IMG/VR virus record: IMGVR_UViG_3300030108_000549
Span: 1 to 34,837 of that record
DNA length: 34,837 nt
DNA from: a virus
Reading direction: 5' to 3' (one strand)
Each line of letters begins with the position of its first letter. The stretch's first letter is position 1. The notes under the pieces are model-generated. The model ran no database searches, was not told the origin of the DNA, and saw nothing but the letters and a program-made list of their open reading frames with translations. Of this stretch, positions 12,604 to 22,624 are shown one piece after another. The translations under genes were made by a program, and so were the position numbers.

Positions 12604-15600
12604 TTAACCAGCCTCCAATGCAGCTACTTTTGTTTCTAATGTTTCTATTTTACCTATAGCTTCTTGTAATGCAGCAGTAAGTAAGGGAACAAGTTTAGAA
12701 TGATCTATTTTTTGATAAACATTTTTTGTATAGCTTGCTGACCATGTTGAATCTGATGGATATGTAGCTGGGTCTTCTGTTTTACCTTTATTCCATTGTT
12801 CTTCTGTTATGTCTTTTTCTAAGAATTTACCATTTTTATCTAAAACAACATTAGAACAATTTTCTGTTGCATCTTTCTCCCCTGTTACTGCTTCTGGTAC
12901 TGCTGTTGAAACTTCATGTGCAAAGAAACCATCTACTATAGTGCTTGTATCTACTTTCCAGTTAAATTTATATGGTTTTAAAGTTTTTAATCTTGTTATG
13001 CCATCAGATATAAGAACTTGATTTTCTTTTAATCTATAGTCAGATGAAGTATTAAAAGTTGTATTTGATCCTGATGTGGTTATATCTCCTACATCGCCAT
13101 TTGGGTTATAAAAGACTAAGTGTTCTCTAGCTCCAGTACTAGCTCTTGAGGACAAAAGTCTACAACCATCATTAGCATCAAAAGATTTAGCCTCTGTACT
13201 TCCACCTGTAACACCAGTTTGAGAAGTAGTTGTAATAAGCAATCTTCCAAGTGTATCTACACGCATACGTTCATTCGTATTAGTTACAAATGACATAAAA
13301 TTATTACTGTGGTTGTATCTAATAAAACCTACATCTTGGTCATCGCTATCTCCAAAATCTATAAAACAATCTTGCGTGTTTCCTCCAGTTCTTAAACGAA
13401 GAAATACATCATCATTAGCAGAAGTTCCTTCAGTTTTAAGTTGTAAGTTTGCTTTACCAGAAGGTACTGTAAGATCTAATTTATATGATGGATTTGTTGT
13501 ACCAATACCCACTCTTCCAAATTCATCAATAGATAAAGCTTCATTTGTAATTCCGCTAGCATAATTATTAGAAGTTCCAAGAGTTAAAGTAGTACCACCA
13601 CTTGTTATTTTTGCTGCAATACGAGCTATAGGATTATCGCTACCTGTATATGTAAAATCCATCGCACTAAACTCACCATTTGCATAATCACTATTTGAAA
13701 TAGCAAATGCACCTTTTGTTGTGCCTGTAAAAGAAGTTAAATCTTCGTCAGAAGCAATATGAAGAGGTCTGCTAGGACTTGTTGTACCTATACCTACTCT
13801 TCCATTTGAATCTATTGTTGCAGCTAAACTTGCTCCAACTGCTATTTGTAATTTATTAGTTCCATGATCGTAATTAATATAACCTACGTCAGCGTCAGCA
13901 CTATCAGCAAAGAAAATTGATGAGTTATCGCCAGAATTATTACCAGTATTAATTGTTAAGGATGTATTACCACCGCCTGTTATATCCACACCTCCACTAA
14001 CTGTCTGAAGCTTTTTATTACCTGAGTGATATAGCTCCGTTGCTCCATCAGGTATAGTTCTTAAGCCATATTGACCCCCTTTAGGATGTAGTTCTACTGC
14101 ACCAGCAGAATTTCCTCTTATTCTTAAATTTCCAGTTATTAAATTATCAACATAAGAATCTGTGCCATCGTGATAAATCTTTAAATCTCCTGAGTTTCCA
14201 ACTTGTATCTGAGCATTATCTATACCAACTAAACCACCATGAAACTTAACATCATTGGTTCTTGTCTCAAGTCTTAAAGTGCCGTCATACCATAATTCTG
14301 CTGATCCTCCAGCAGTACCTTTTATAAGAAATTCAGAAGTGCCATGTTTAAATACCCCGAATATTCCTCCTTCTTTTACCGTTGCATAAATACTGTCACT
14401 ATTACTTTCGTGATTACTTATATATAAATTTCCTGTATCGTTTTCTATGTAACTATGAGTATTATGATAAATGTCTAAATCTTGACTTGCTCCAAATCTA
14501 ACTCTTGAATTATCACCAAGATGGATATTCTGTCCGTTAGAATCAAGCGTACCTCCAAGTTGAGGAGAAGTGTCCTCAACAATATTTGCTAACTTAGTTG
14601 CCAAGCTATTTGTAACTGTTGTACTAAACGCAGCATCGTCATTCATAGCTGCTGCAAGCTCATTTAGAGTATCTAAAGCTGAAGGTGCGCCATTGATAAG
14701 GTTGCCAATCGCTGTACTTACAAAAGCTGTAGTTGCAACTTTGGTGGTGTTATCTGATGCTCCTTGAGTCGTTGCTGTAACACCGTTAGTCAAAACTCCA
14801 GAGCTTGAGGTTAACCCTCCAAATAGGGTATCTCTTGTCGCTATATCAACTCCATCTACTGTTCCAGATACAACAATATTTCCTGTAATATCAATCCCCG
14901 AACTAGATGTTTGAAATTTTCTACTTCCAGCATGAAATAACTGGCAACTTGAATTGTTGTTAAAATTTGCTATTGCAACACCGCCACTCGTAATTATTCC
15001 TACTTTTGTACCATTAGTTGCTAACAATAAAGAGCCTGTACCACCATCTAGTAGATAAGAGTTTGACCCATCGTGATAAATTTCTAAATCATCACCTGTT
15101 CCTAATTTTATTCTCGCATCATCAGGTAAATCTATATGACTTGTGGCTGTAATCTCTCCTGTTACGTCAAGACCACTAGCACAATTTAAATTTCCCGGTA
15201 TGTCAATATGTCCATCAGTAAAGACAGTAAAACGATCTGCATTAGAGTTTGATGCGTCTTGTATTTTAAATTTACCAGCATTTATAAAAAGTCTAAAATC
15301 AGAATCCTCGTTAGAATCAGTAAAACTTATGGTTGGATTTGTACCATATAAAGTTAAATTTCCAGTTGTACTTATATCTTGACTACCAAAGTTAGGATTT
15401 ATTTTTGACCCTGCTATTGCTGCACTTGCATTTACATCAGCGTTTACGATAGCTCCATCTGCTATTTTTCCACTTGTAACGCTGTTATCTGCTGGTATTC
15501 CTAATCCAATAGTTCCATAAGTTACAATAAAAAAACTAGCTCCTGTCTCAGGTGCAGCAGCAAAAATAATATCATTTCCATCTACCGCAAATCCTGTACT

Positions 15601-15927
15601 AGGACTTGTTCCAGCGTTGGGTTTTTGTACTACACCGTTAACACTTACTAATAATTGTTGTGCTGAAACATCTGGTGGATTGCTGAGAGTAAATCTAGTT
15701 GCAGTACCATTAAAGGTAGCACTACCACCGCCAGAGCCAGATGACGCTGATAATGTATTTATAAATATATCTGATCCCCCAGCACCACTTATCTCTGCAA
15801 TAGTGCCATTATCTTTTTTTGTAAACAATTTTCCAGTATCAGTTCTTACCGCTACTTCTCCGACAACTAAATCATTAGCACTAGGATCACTACCAGAACC
15901 TCTTTTGAGTTTAATTACATTAGCCAT
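12604..15927 (-). CDS. Tail fibre or spike with S74 autoprotease chaperone domain
   Basis: 1107 aa. N-terminal MANVIKLKRGSGSDP is a short attachment motif shared in style with the fibre at 15948. The body has the same 'LEIYHDGSNSYL' repeats as the neighbour, and near residues 700-850 'GRVGIGTTSPSRPLHI' repeats occur. From about 961 SSDYRLKEN begins a peptidase S74 domain, which trimerises, cleaves itself at its start (catalytic Ser in SSD, Lys in RLK) and is released after folding. It ends with a coiled coil, IGKIETLETKVAALEAG. RBS AGGAGGT lies just before ATG 15927. Largest adhesin of this phage after J. Confidence 0.87.
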   Translation of the reverse strand: MANVIKLKRGSGSDPSANDLVVGEVAVRTDTGKLFTKKDNGTIAEISGAGGSDIFINTLSASSGSGGGSATFNGTATRFTLSNPPDVSAQQLLVSVNGVVQKPNAGTSPSTGFAVDGNDIIFAAAPETGASFFIVTYGTIGLGIPADNSVTSGKIADGAIVNADVNASAAIAGSKINPNFGSQDISTTGNLTLYGTNPTISFTDSNEDSDFRLFINAGKFKIQDASNSNADRFTVFTDGHIDIPGNLNCASGLDVTGEITATSHIDLPDDARIKLGTGDDLEIYHDGSNSYLLDGGTGSLLLATNGTKVGIITSGGVAIANFNNNSSCQLFHAGSRKFQTSSSGIDITGNIVVSGTVDGVDIATRDTLFGGLTSSSGVLTNGVTATTQGASDNTTKVATTAFVSTAIGNLINGAPSALDTLNELAAAMNDDAAFSTTVTNSLATKLANIVEDTSPQLGGTLDSNGQNIHLGDNSRVRFGASQDLDIYHNTHSYIENDTGNLYISNHESNSDSIYATVKEGGIFGVFKHGTSEFLIKGTAGGSAELWYDGTLRLETRTNDVKFHGGLVGIDNAQIQVGNSGDLKIYHDGTDSYVDNLITGNLRIRGNSAGAVELHPKGGQYGLRTIPDGATELYHSGNKKLQTVSGGVDITGGGNTSLTINTGNNSGDNSSIFFADSADADVGYINYDHGTNKLQIAVGASLAATIDSNGRVGIGTTSPSRPLHIASDEDLTSFTGTTKGAFAISNSDYANGEFSAMDFTYTGSDNPIARIAAKITSGGTTLTLGTSNNYASGITNEALSIDEFGRVGIGTTNPSYKLDLTVPSGKANLQLKTEGTSANDDVFLRLRTGGNTQDCFIDFGDSDDQDVGFIRYNHSNNFMSFVTNTNERMRVDTLGRLLITTTSQTGVTGGSTEAKSFDANDGCRLLSSRASTGAREHLVFYNPNGDVGDITTSGSNTTFNTSSDYRLKENQVLISDGITRLKTLKPYKFNWKVDTSTIVDGFFAHEVSTAVPEAVTGEKDATENCSNVVLDKNGKFLEKDITEEQWNKGKTEDPATYPSDSTWSASYTKNVYQKIDHSKLVPLLTAALQEAIGKIETLETKVAALEAG

Positions 15928-15947
15928 TGGCTTTTACCTCCTATGGC

Positions 15948-17255
15948 TTAATAAGTACCACCGTCTATATCAAAACCTGATACACTTCCGTTTTCAAGAA
16001 AAGTAACTAAATCTGACAAAGCAACTTGTACCATTACACCACTATCATTAATGACCATGCGATCAGCCGTAGCAAGTGTTGTTGACGTTGCTGATGTATC
16101 ACCATCTAAAATATTTAATTCTGCTGTTGTGACTACCGCACCATCTAATATTTGAACTTCAGCAGCACTTAGATCAGCTAAAGAGTTAGCTGTAGTTTGA
16201 CCCATACTTGAAAGTTCTGTTAGTTGATCGCTATGAGGCTCGACATCTGTGCCAATCACTAAACCTAAGTTTGATCTTGCGTTAGAAGCTGTTGTAGCTC
16301 CAGTACCACCATCTCCAACTGCAAGTGTTCCTGTTATAGAACTAGCAGCAAGATCAACAGCAATTTCAGAAGATTCAATAACAAGTCCACCATTTGATTT
16401 AAGATCAACTGACATTGTGTTTCCTGACTTTTGCAAGCCATCTGCTGCTGTAATCTGACCAGCACCAGAAAATTGTGCAAAAGTTAAATTATTTGTACCT
16501 GTAACTGCTGAACCTTTATTACTTGTACAAACAAAACCGTTATCAGCATTAGTTGTACCTTGCTCTATAAAAACAAACACACCAGCAGCATCAGCACCAG
16601 AAGCTAAATCTGCTGCTCTTGCTGGAGAAGACCCAACAACATAAATACCATTTTGGGTTGCTGTTGATTGATCTTTAACAAGAACACGATCATTAGTAGA
16701 TAAAGTAACACCATCTAAGGTGTCTCCATTATTAAGAGCAGTTGATATTGTTATATTTCCTGTTGTTGCTGCTACGCACGAATCTTTAACATCAAGTCCT
16801 TGTGCAGTTGCCTCAACAAAACCCTTTGTTGCTGCATCTTGTGTATTAACTGGATCAGCTAAATCTGTAATATTTTGTGAGTTTAATGAAACTGAGGCTG
16901 TAGGACTAGCCATTTCATTTAATTTATTTGTCCTTACACCAGTATCAAAATCACTAATCTTTGTATGTAGAAGTGTAGGTATATCAGCAGCTACTAATGA
17001 TCTAAATGTAGGTGCAGCAGCACTTCCAGTTGTAGGGCCACTCAGAATAGTATTTGCAGTTCTTGTTGTATCTTTATCAAAAAATGCACCTTTACCAAAA
17101 GCCTTATTTATTGTGGTAGCTGATCCTCCAGCACCTCCTGTTCCTATACCGATATAACCAATCTCATTACCTTCAGCAAACGCTAACTCAGCATTTGCCA
17201 AAGTTGTCGGTGCAGAAGATCCAGTTGATCTTTTAATTCTTACTGTGTTTGCCAT
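15948..17255 (-). CDS. Tail fibre protein with modular repeats
   Basis: 435 aa. It starts MANTVRIKRSTGSSAPT, a short N-terminal motif similar to the S74 fibre, suggesting attachment to the same tail component. It contains the segment NSQNITDLADPVNTQDAATK, common to many phage fibres, then LDVKDSCVAATTGNITI, and several 'AELNILDG' units near the C-terminus. No S74 or collar domain. GGAGGAAA precedes the start within the end of the upstream gene. Confidence 0.8.
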   Translation of the reverse strand: MANTVRIKRSTGSSAPTTLANAELAFAEGNEIGYIGIGTGGAGGSATTINKAFGKGAFFDKDTTRTANTILSGPTTGSAAAPTFRSLVAADIPTLLHTKISDFDTGVRTNKLNEMASPTASVSLNSQNITDLADPVNTQDAATKGFVEATAQGLDVKDSCVAATTGNITISTALNNGDTLDGVTLSTNDRVLVKDQSTATQNGIYVVGSSPARAADLASGADAAGVFVFIEQGTTNADNGFVCTSNKGSAVTGTNNLTFAQFSGAGQITAADGLQKSGNTMSVDLKSNGGLVIESSEIAVDLAASSITGTLAVGDGGTGATTASNARSNLGLVIGTDVEPHSDQLTELSSMGQTTANSLADLSAAEVQILDGAVVTTAELNILDGDTSATSTTLATADRMVINDSGVMVQVALSDLVTFLENGSVSGFDIDGGTY

Positions 17256-17495
17256 TTAAAAATTTCCTCCATCGACAAGATTTTCGACAGTACGAGTAGC
17301 ATCTGCTTTAAATGTACCACTACTTTGGTTAAAGTACACTATTGAGTTGTTAACTTTAGCAGTATCATCAAGTGTTGCCCCACTTGTAGTAAAGGCTGGG
17401 CCTGCTGGCCCTTGAGTTGCTACAGTTACAACGCTTGCATCTCCTTCATTAACTGTAACAGTATTGTTAGTGGTGCTAATGTTTACCGATGTCAT
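17256..17495 (-). CDS. Small fibre-associated protein with collagen-like GPAGPA
   Basis: 79 aa, rich in Thr, Val, Asn and Ser, with GPAGPAF near residues 31-37 and the C-terminal segment RTVENLVDGGNF. The C-terminus resembles the ends of fibre-type modules (compare GFDIDGGTY in the adjacent gene). It overlaps the upstream gene by ATGA and abuts the downstream fibre gene, so it is part of the fibre operon. Probably a virion component; exact role unknown. Confidence 0.65.
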   Translation of the reverse strand: MTSVNISTTNNTVTVNEGDASVVTVATQGPAGPAFTTSGATLDDTAKVNNSIVYFNQSSGTFKADATRTVENLVDGGNF

Positions 17496-17833
17496 GCTGT
17501 GTAACCCTCACTCATAGTAATTGTTCCTTCTAAATAATACTCTTTAAGACCATTAGGGTCTGTAAGTAATACATCATATTTTAAAGAAGATGGTAAGAAT
17601 GTGGCTGTTTGTGTATCTGTGAGAGCTAAATCAACTGTGCCTAGTCCTCTATTTGTGTAAGTAACTGCAAAGTCCGCATATTTTATACTGCGTGTCTCTT
17701 CCCACACTTGAGCTTCAACTGTATAACCATTTAAAGAAATAGCAGCATTATTAGAGTCTTTAAACACAAGTTGTATAGAATGATCTGATCTTCTTTGGAT
17801 CGTCATATTATATGTTCCCGGTGATATTGCCAT
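17492..17833 (-). CDS. Tail/baseplate-associated beta-sandwich-like protein
   Basis: 113 aa: MAISPGTYNMTIQRRSDHS, then LVFKDSNNAAISLNGYTVEAQ and DVLLTDPNGLKEYYLEGT. The pattern resembles the N-terminal domain of BppU-like upper baseplate proteins and related fibre adaptors, recalled with moderate certainty. It sits 2 nt after the collar-fibre gene, and its stop overlaps the next start (ATGA). Likely joins fibres to the tail tip. Confidence 0.6.
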   Translation of the reverse strand: MAISPGTYNMTIQRRSDHSIQLVFKDSNNAAISLNGYTVEAQVWEETRSIKYADFAVTYTNRGLGTVDLALTDTQTATFLPSSLKYDVLLTDPNGLKEYYLEGTITMSEGYTA

Positions 17834-17835
17834 AA

Positions 17836-18984
17836 TTAAATTTTAATAACGTAAAGCATTGCTAAGTTACGAGGTCTTGTTTCTGAGCCACCCTCATTAT
17901 CTATGTCAATAGTAACAGATGTATTAACGCTAATTCCAGTTGTCGCATCTGTTACTGAATTATTATCAAGAATTTTATTTTGAGCATCACCAGTTGGTAC
18001 TTTGTTACCACTATTTGCGTCATCATCTCCACCAAACAATGTATGTCTATGACCGGGGTCAGTTACACTAGAACTAGCATTTGCATCTGCATCGTGGTCA
18101 TGTGACTGAAACGCACCTCCTTGTGGTGTACCTATTCCTCTACCACTATCTATCCCCCTACCATCGTCAAGACCTCTAACAAATTCTCCTCGTAAGTCTG
18201 GAACATTAAAATGATTGCTATCAACAGCACCATACGTTGTTTGTATTACTTGAAATAAAGCAGCATAAGTTGACCTTGAAAGTGAAGCACCATTACATTT
18301 GACGTAACCGTCTGGAACTGAGTTGGCTGCCATACAAAAAATAGATCCAGTAGGAACTCCTGCAATTACAGTAAAACTTAAATTACCTGATGCGTCAGTT
18401 TTTAAAAATCCATCTTCAACTATTGATGGGGGTAATGTAAGAGCTACGTTTCCAGACAAAGAAGATGGAGACTGTATTGATACAAAAGGAGAACCGCTAC
18501 TATCTTGAAATCTAATTGGCAATGCGTTAAGCATATCTATACCAGAATTACTTATTTCAACTCTTTGTGTGCCAGCAGTAGAAAATCCTATTCTGTTTGA
18601 TCCTGACCTATAAAGTCCTGTATTAGAGTCATTGTCAAAAGATAGTGCTGGGCTACTTGCTCCAGAACCATCGTCTAATTTCAATGGGCCTGTTAGCGTG
18701 TCTCCAGCCCTTTTTACAAGTCCTAAATTATCTTCATCTAAATTTCCAACATCAAAAAAAGTAGGTGTAGTACCAAGAGTACCATCATTTCCTGTAGTGG
18801 ATCTAATTAGTAATTTTTTAGGTGTAGTAGAACTATCTGCAACAAATTCACATGGTAAAATTTGACCAGCTTGTGCTTTATCTCCAAAATTATTTGTTAC
18901 TACAGCAGCAAAAACATCATTAAGATCTTGCCTTACTCCAGCACCAGAATTATTAGCAATATCTTTATTAGATACTAATGCCAT
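17836..18984 (-). CDS. Short tail fibre with collar domain
   Basis: 382 aa. The N-terminal part (MALVSNKDIANNSGAGVRQD) is an attachment-type domain. Residues about 115-160 hold a fibre repeat (SNTGLYRSGSNRIGFSTAG), and from about 210 (GSIFCMAANSVPDGYVKCNG) comes a collar domain with PDLRGEFVRGLDDGRG and His clusters SHDHDAD and GHRHTL, ending ETRPRNLAMLYVIKI. Its collar domain is closely related to that of the 835-aa fibre at 10096, pointing to duplication or recombination. GGAGGAAA precedes the start. Confidence 0.85.
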   Translation of the reverse strand: MALVSNKDIANNSGAGVRQDLNDVFAAVVTNNFGDKAQAGQILPCEFVADSSTTPKKLLIRSTTGNDGTLGTTPTFFDVGNLDEDNLGLVKRAGDTLTGPLKLDDGSGASSPALSFDNDSNTGLYRSGSNRIGFSTAGTQRVEISNSGIDMLNALPIRFQDSSGSPFVSIQSPSSLSGNVALTLPPSIVEDGFLKTDASGNLSFTVIAGVPTGSIFCMAANSVPDGYVKCNGASLSRSTYAALFQVIQTTYGAVDSNHFNVPDLRGEFVRGLDDGRGIDSGRGIGTPQGGAFQSHDHDADANASSSVTDPGHRHTLFGGDDDANSGNKVPTGDAQNKILDNNSVTDATTGISVNTSVTIDIDNEGGSETRPRNLAMLYVIKI

Positions 18985-19006
18985 TTAAAAAATCTTTTCC
19001 TCCATA

Positions 19007-22000
19007 TTACACCCCTTTGCCATAACCGACAGCTTGAAATGTAAATTTCTTATCAACTGGATTATTACTACCATCTTTAATACTTATATTAAATCCTGTG
19101 CCAGTTATAACTGCCCCTGCTGCGTTTAAGAAATCGCCATTACTATCTGTTTTTATAGTGAAATATTCTCCAGCAGCAGCACCCATTATTGTTATACCAA
19201 GTGTAGGTTTAAAAGCATTAACACCACCTAAAGTACTTGTTCCAACGAAAAATGATTTTGCAAAAGTGACATCTATACCATTTGCATTTGTTCCAGAAGA
19301 AATTGGTGCAGTTGATGTTGAAGAACCACTTATATAACTTCTTTCAGTTCTTGATTCAAATAAAGCAATAAAACCAGCTTGGCTTACATTAATATTATGA
19401 CTTGTATTTTCAGAAGTTAAATTTAATCTAAACTGAAAACCTCTTCCTTTAAATGTTCCATTTGCAAAAGTATTAAATCCACCGCTAAAATCTGAATTTG
19501 CATAAGATGACCCAGCAGGCGCATTTTTAGTAGTTCTTACAACCATTTGAGCATTGACATCTTCAATCGCAGTACCATCAAAACCTGTATTTGGAACTCC
19601 TTGGATAAAACCTGTTCCGTAATTATCCCAACCACCTCCAGCAGGCCCACCTAGCTCTGGTGGTAAATCTGGAATTTGCGTTTCAATAGTTTGACCAATC
19701 TGAACTCCAATTGTCTGTAATATTCGCTTTAAATTAAGAGAAAATACACCACCTAAATCTATTATATTTTGGAAATCGTAAGTACCTGTAAGCCCATTAG
19801 TAGCTGCTGGGTTAGTAAGACTTAAAACATTATTTGAAGTACTTGTGCGAACCTTAGTACCCGGAAAATCATCATCATTATCTAATTCTGTAATAATTTC
19901 TTGTGAATCTATCATGTCTGGTAAATCTAAAATTACACTTGTCTCTCCTAAACTAAATCTTTCTCCATCATCTCTAAATTTTAAGATGTATTCACCTTCT
20001 AAAGCTGGTACGACTACTTCTGTTGTATTACCAGCAGCAGCTTGCACAAGATCTACAGAGTTAGCAAAAGTTCCAGTACCATCAGTCTTATTTGAGTGTC
20101 GTATGTAGACACGACCTCCATGCAAAACATCTGCATCAATGGATTTATCCCACCTTAATCTTACTAACTTGTCGTTTACAGGTTCAATCGTAAGATTTTG
20201 TACATCATTTGGTACTGCTTTTTTACCTTCTGCAAGAAATTGTGTTGATGATGGTGTTGATGATAATTGACCAGCAGCATTAAATGAAAATATTTTTATG
20301 TCATAAGTACCAGCTTGTGTATTCATAATTTCTATATCTGGTCTAAATACAATTTCAGTAACCCAGTTTGAATTTTCAAATCTATATTGGACTTGGTATT
20401 GAGTTACTCCAGATACAGGTTGCCAAGATACAAGCAATCTATTTATTGCAATATTATTTCTAACAACAATTTCTTCCAAGATTGGAGTTTTTATAGTTGG
20501 TGCTGGTTTTAGTTCATTTAGTTTTGATATATTTCTTGCTGGTAAAGTAGGGAAGTCTACTGATTCTATATTGTTATATTTATCAGACCTATAAGATAAT
20601 GCACTAATAGAATAATTTACACCATCCTGTTCTTCTACACTTACAACTCTAAAGGTTTGTGGTTCTTCTCCTGTTCCATCACTTTCTAATAACCAAATAG
20701 AATTTATGTTTGGAGCTTCAGCTTGACCACTTGAATTTAAAAAAGCAGAATTAACATTTATTTTATCTCCAACAACAGTACAAGCTTTTTTATCAACAGT
20801 TCCATCAGGCATAATAACGCTTACCTGTTTATTACCACCACCAAAGGTTTCAAGATTAAAACTATCATCGACTGTTATTTGTGTTGTTGTAGCAGCAGCA
20901 ATACGACCAGATCTTCTATCTCCTTGCCTAACTGGATCATTAACAGCAATAACACTTCCCGGCCTAACTATTGCGCCTGCATCCATTGATGTAGCAAAGT
21001 TTATAACTTCACTTTCCTGTTCCTCCGAGAAGACTAATGCACGAGCTAAACGCTGCGCTTGACCCCTAGAAGTACAACCAAAACTTCTAATTTGCTTATA
21101 AACTATTCCAAGTTTTGCTCTTCTATTAACTTCTGCTGTACTATCGCCATCACCATAAACCTCAAAATCTATTTCTCTTGAATCCATATTAAAATAGCTA
21201 ACACTCACAACAGAATGTCTTTGTTTGAGACTTGAACCTGTATAACTAAAGCCTTCTGGAGTTACATTAGCCAAGCTAAACAAGTAACTAGGATCTGTAG
21301 GTCTATCTTGAATAATAGAAATAGAACCTTGTGACCATAGAGGAATACATCTCATTATCGCTGCTAAGTCTTTAATAAGCTCGAAAGCTTCTTTAGATGA
21401 CTGTATATTTACATTGCAACTAAATCTTGGTTCTTTACTTCCAAACCCATCATTAAGAAGTGTACTTCCTCCATCATTACCAGTACAATATCTGCTGGCA
21501 GCGACAAAACTATATAGGTCTAAATTTTCGTACAATTCTGTATCGTTAGCTTGATTAGGAGCTATATGAGTTCCAAATCCATAGCGTTTAGTTGTAAGGA
21601 GATCTAAAAGTATCATTGCTGGATCACTACACCAAGTCGCAGCCGTCATTTGACCAGCAAAAACGTAATTTTCTGGATAATGTATAAAACCGAAGGAACT
21701 ACAAGTTCCTAAACCTAAATTATCAGCAATAGTTTGATTAGTAACAACTGTAGGAGTTAAACCACCATTTGCTGCTGGTATTTTTACTTTAATACCTCTT
21801 ATCCTGTATGCTCTTTTTGGTATTGAACTAAATTGTTCAGAGTCTATTCTTAATTGTGCATAAGCAGAGTCAGGATATGTTTGCGGATCATCTACTATTT
21901 CTTGCATAACAGAAACACTAAATTCATCTTTTAATGAATCAGTAGTACTATCTGCTGTAACTCGAAGAACTTTGATTGCAGCTTGTGAATATGTTGCTGG

Positions 22001-22624
22001 TAAATTTACACGATATTCTTTTGAGTAAAGATCAGCAGATCTACCAGTTATCGTATCTGTAATTTTGTCTGTAGGAGTTCCGTTGTTTATTTGTAATTGT
22101 ATTTTTAAATCAACAGTTGAACCTAATAAATCTCCGTTATCTTTTGCTTTTTGTAATTGAGGAAAAGATATTGTTACTCTAACTGCATCTTTGTTAAGCG
22201 ATATAGCTTGTGTTACACCACCATTAGCAACTGTACAAAGTCTTGGAAAACCAGCTAAAGGACTTGAATTTACAGGACTACTTGATTCAATCCCCGGTAT
22301 AACTAATTGATTGTTTGTTCCATAACGTGCATCTAAGACAACACTTTGAAAATTAAAATCTGTATCTGTTGGACTACTGTTACTAGCATTAGCGTTAAGT
22401 ATTGGTGTGTCGTTGAGGAATATATCTTTTTGTGCTGCTGTTAGATAATCGGCTGAACTTTTAGAAATATTAGCTTTTGATGGTGTTGCAAATCCCTCTA
22501 TCTCACCTTCTGATAACAAGTCTTGTATTGTCGCAAACTGTTTACTATTTAAAGTATCAGGCGCACGATACGGAGTAGGAGGAGTAGGAGGGCCACCAGC
22601 ACCTTTGATGATTTTTTTTGTCAT
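19007..22624 (-). CDS. J: Tail tip attachment protein J (host specificity)
   Basis: 1205 aa, near the 1132 aa of lambda J. The N-terminal region (MTKKIIKGAGGPPTPPTPY, then IQDLLSEGEIEG) is typical of J. The central parts DPAMILLDLLTTKRYG and SIIQDRPTDPSYLF correspond to the conserved tip hub. A fibronectin type III-like domain lies at about 700-800 (INRLLVSWQPVSGVTQYQVQ), followed by a second strand set and a C-terminal receptor-type domain. It overlaps I by ATGA. Position after K and I, and before the fibre genes, matches lambda. Binds the cell receptor and caps the tail. Confidence 0.93.
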   Translation of the reverse strand: MTKKIIKGAGGPPTPPTPYRAPDTLNSKQFATIQDLLSEGEIEGFATPSKANISKSSADYLTAAQKDIFLNDTPILNANASNSSPTDTDFNFQSVVLDARYGTNNQLVIPGIESSSPVNSSPLAGFPRLCTVANGGVTQAISLNKDAVRVTISFPQLQKAKDNGDLLGSTVDLKIQLQINNGTPTDKITDTITGRSADLYSKEYRVNLPATYSQAAIKVLRVTADSTTDSLKDEFSVSVMQEIVDDPQTYPDSAYAQLRIDSEQFSSIPKRAYRIRGIKVKIPAANGGLTPTVVTNQTIADNLGLGTCSSFGFIHYPENYVFAGQMTAATWCSDPAMILLDLLTTKRYGFGTHIAPNQANDTELYENLDLYSFVAASRYCTGNDGGSTLLNDGFGSKEPRFSCNVNIQSSKEAFELIKDLAAIMRCIPLWSQGSISIIQDRPTDPSYLFSLANVTPEGFSYTGSSLKQRHSVVSVSYFNMDSREIDFEVYGDGDSTAEVNRRAKLGIVYKQIRSFGCTSRGQAQRLARALVFSEEQESEVINFATSMDAGAIVRPGSVIAVNDPVRQGDRRSGRIAAATTTQITVDDSFNLETFGGGNKQVSVIMPDGTVDKKACTVVGDKINVNSAFLNSSGQAEAPNINSIWLLESDGTGEEPQTFRVVSVEEQDGVNYSISALSYRSDKYNNIESVDFPTLPARNISKLNELKPAPTIKTPILEEIVVRNNIAINRLLVSWQPVSGVTQYQVQYRFENSNWVTEIVFRPDIEIMNTQAGTYDIKIFSFNAAGQLSSTPSSTQFLAEGKKAVPNDVQNLTIEPVNDKLVRLRWDKSIDADVLHGGRVYIRHSNKTDGTGTFANSVDLVQAAAGNTTEVVVPALEGEYILKFRDDGERFSLGETSVILDLPDMIDSQEIITELDNDDDFPGTKVRTSTSNNVLSLTNPAATNGLTGTYDFQNIIDLGGVFSLNLKRILQTIGVQIGQTIETQIPDLPPELGGPAGGGWDNYGTGFIQGVPNTGFDGTAIEDVNAQMVVRTTKNAPAGSSYANSDFSGGFNTFANGTFKGRGFQFRLNLTSENTSHNINVSQAGFIALFESRTERSYISGSSTSTAPISSGTNANGIDVTFAKSFFVGTSTLGGVNAFKPTLGITIMGAAAGEYFTIKTDSNGDFLNAAGAVITGTGFNISIKDGSNNPVDKKFTFQAVGYGKGV

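Noticed and set aside
10600-15400. CRISPR-like or tandem DNA repeats in the fibre genes
   Set aside because: The periodicity is protein-level fibre repeats with diverged DNA and no spacers.
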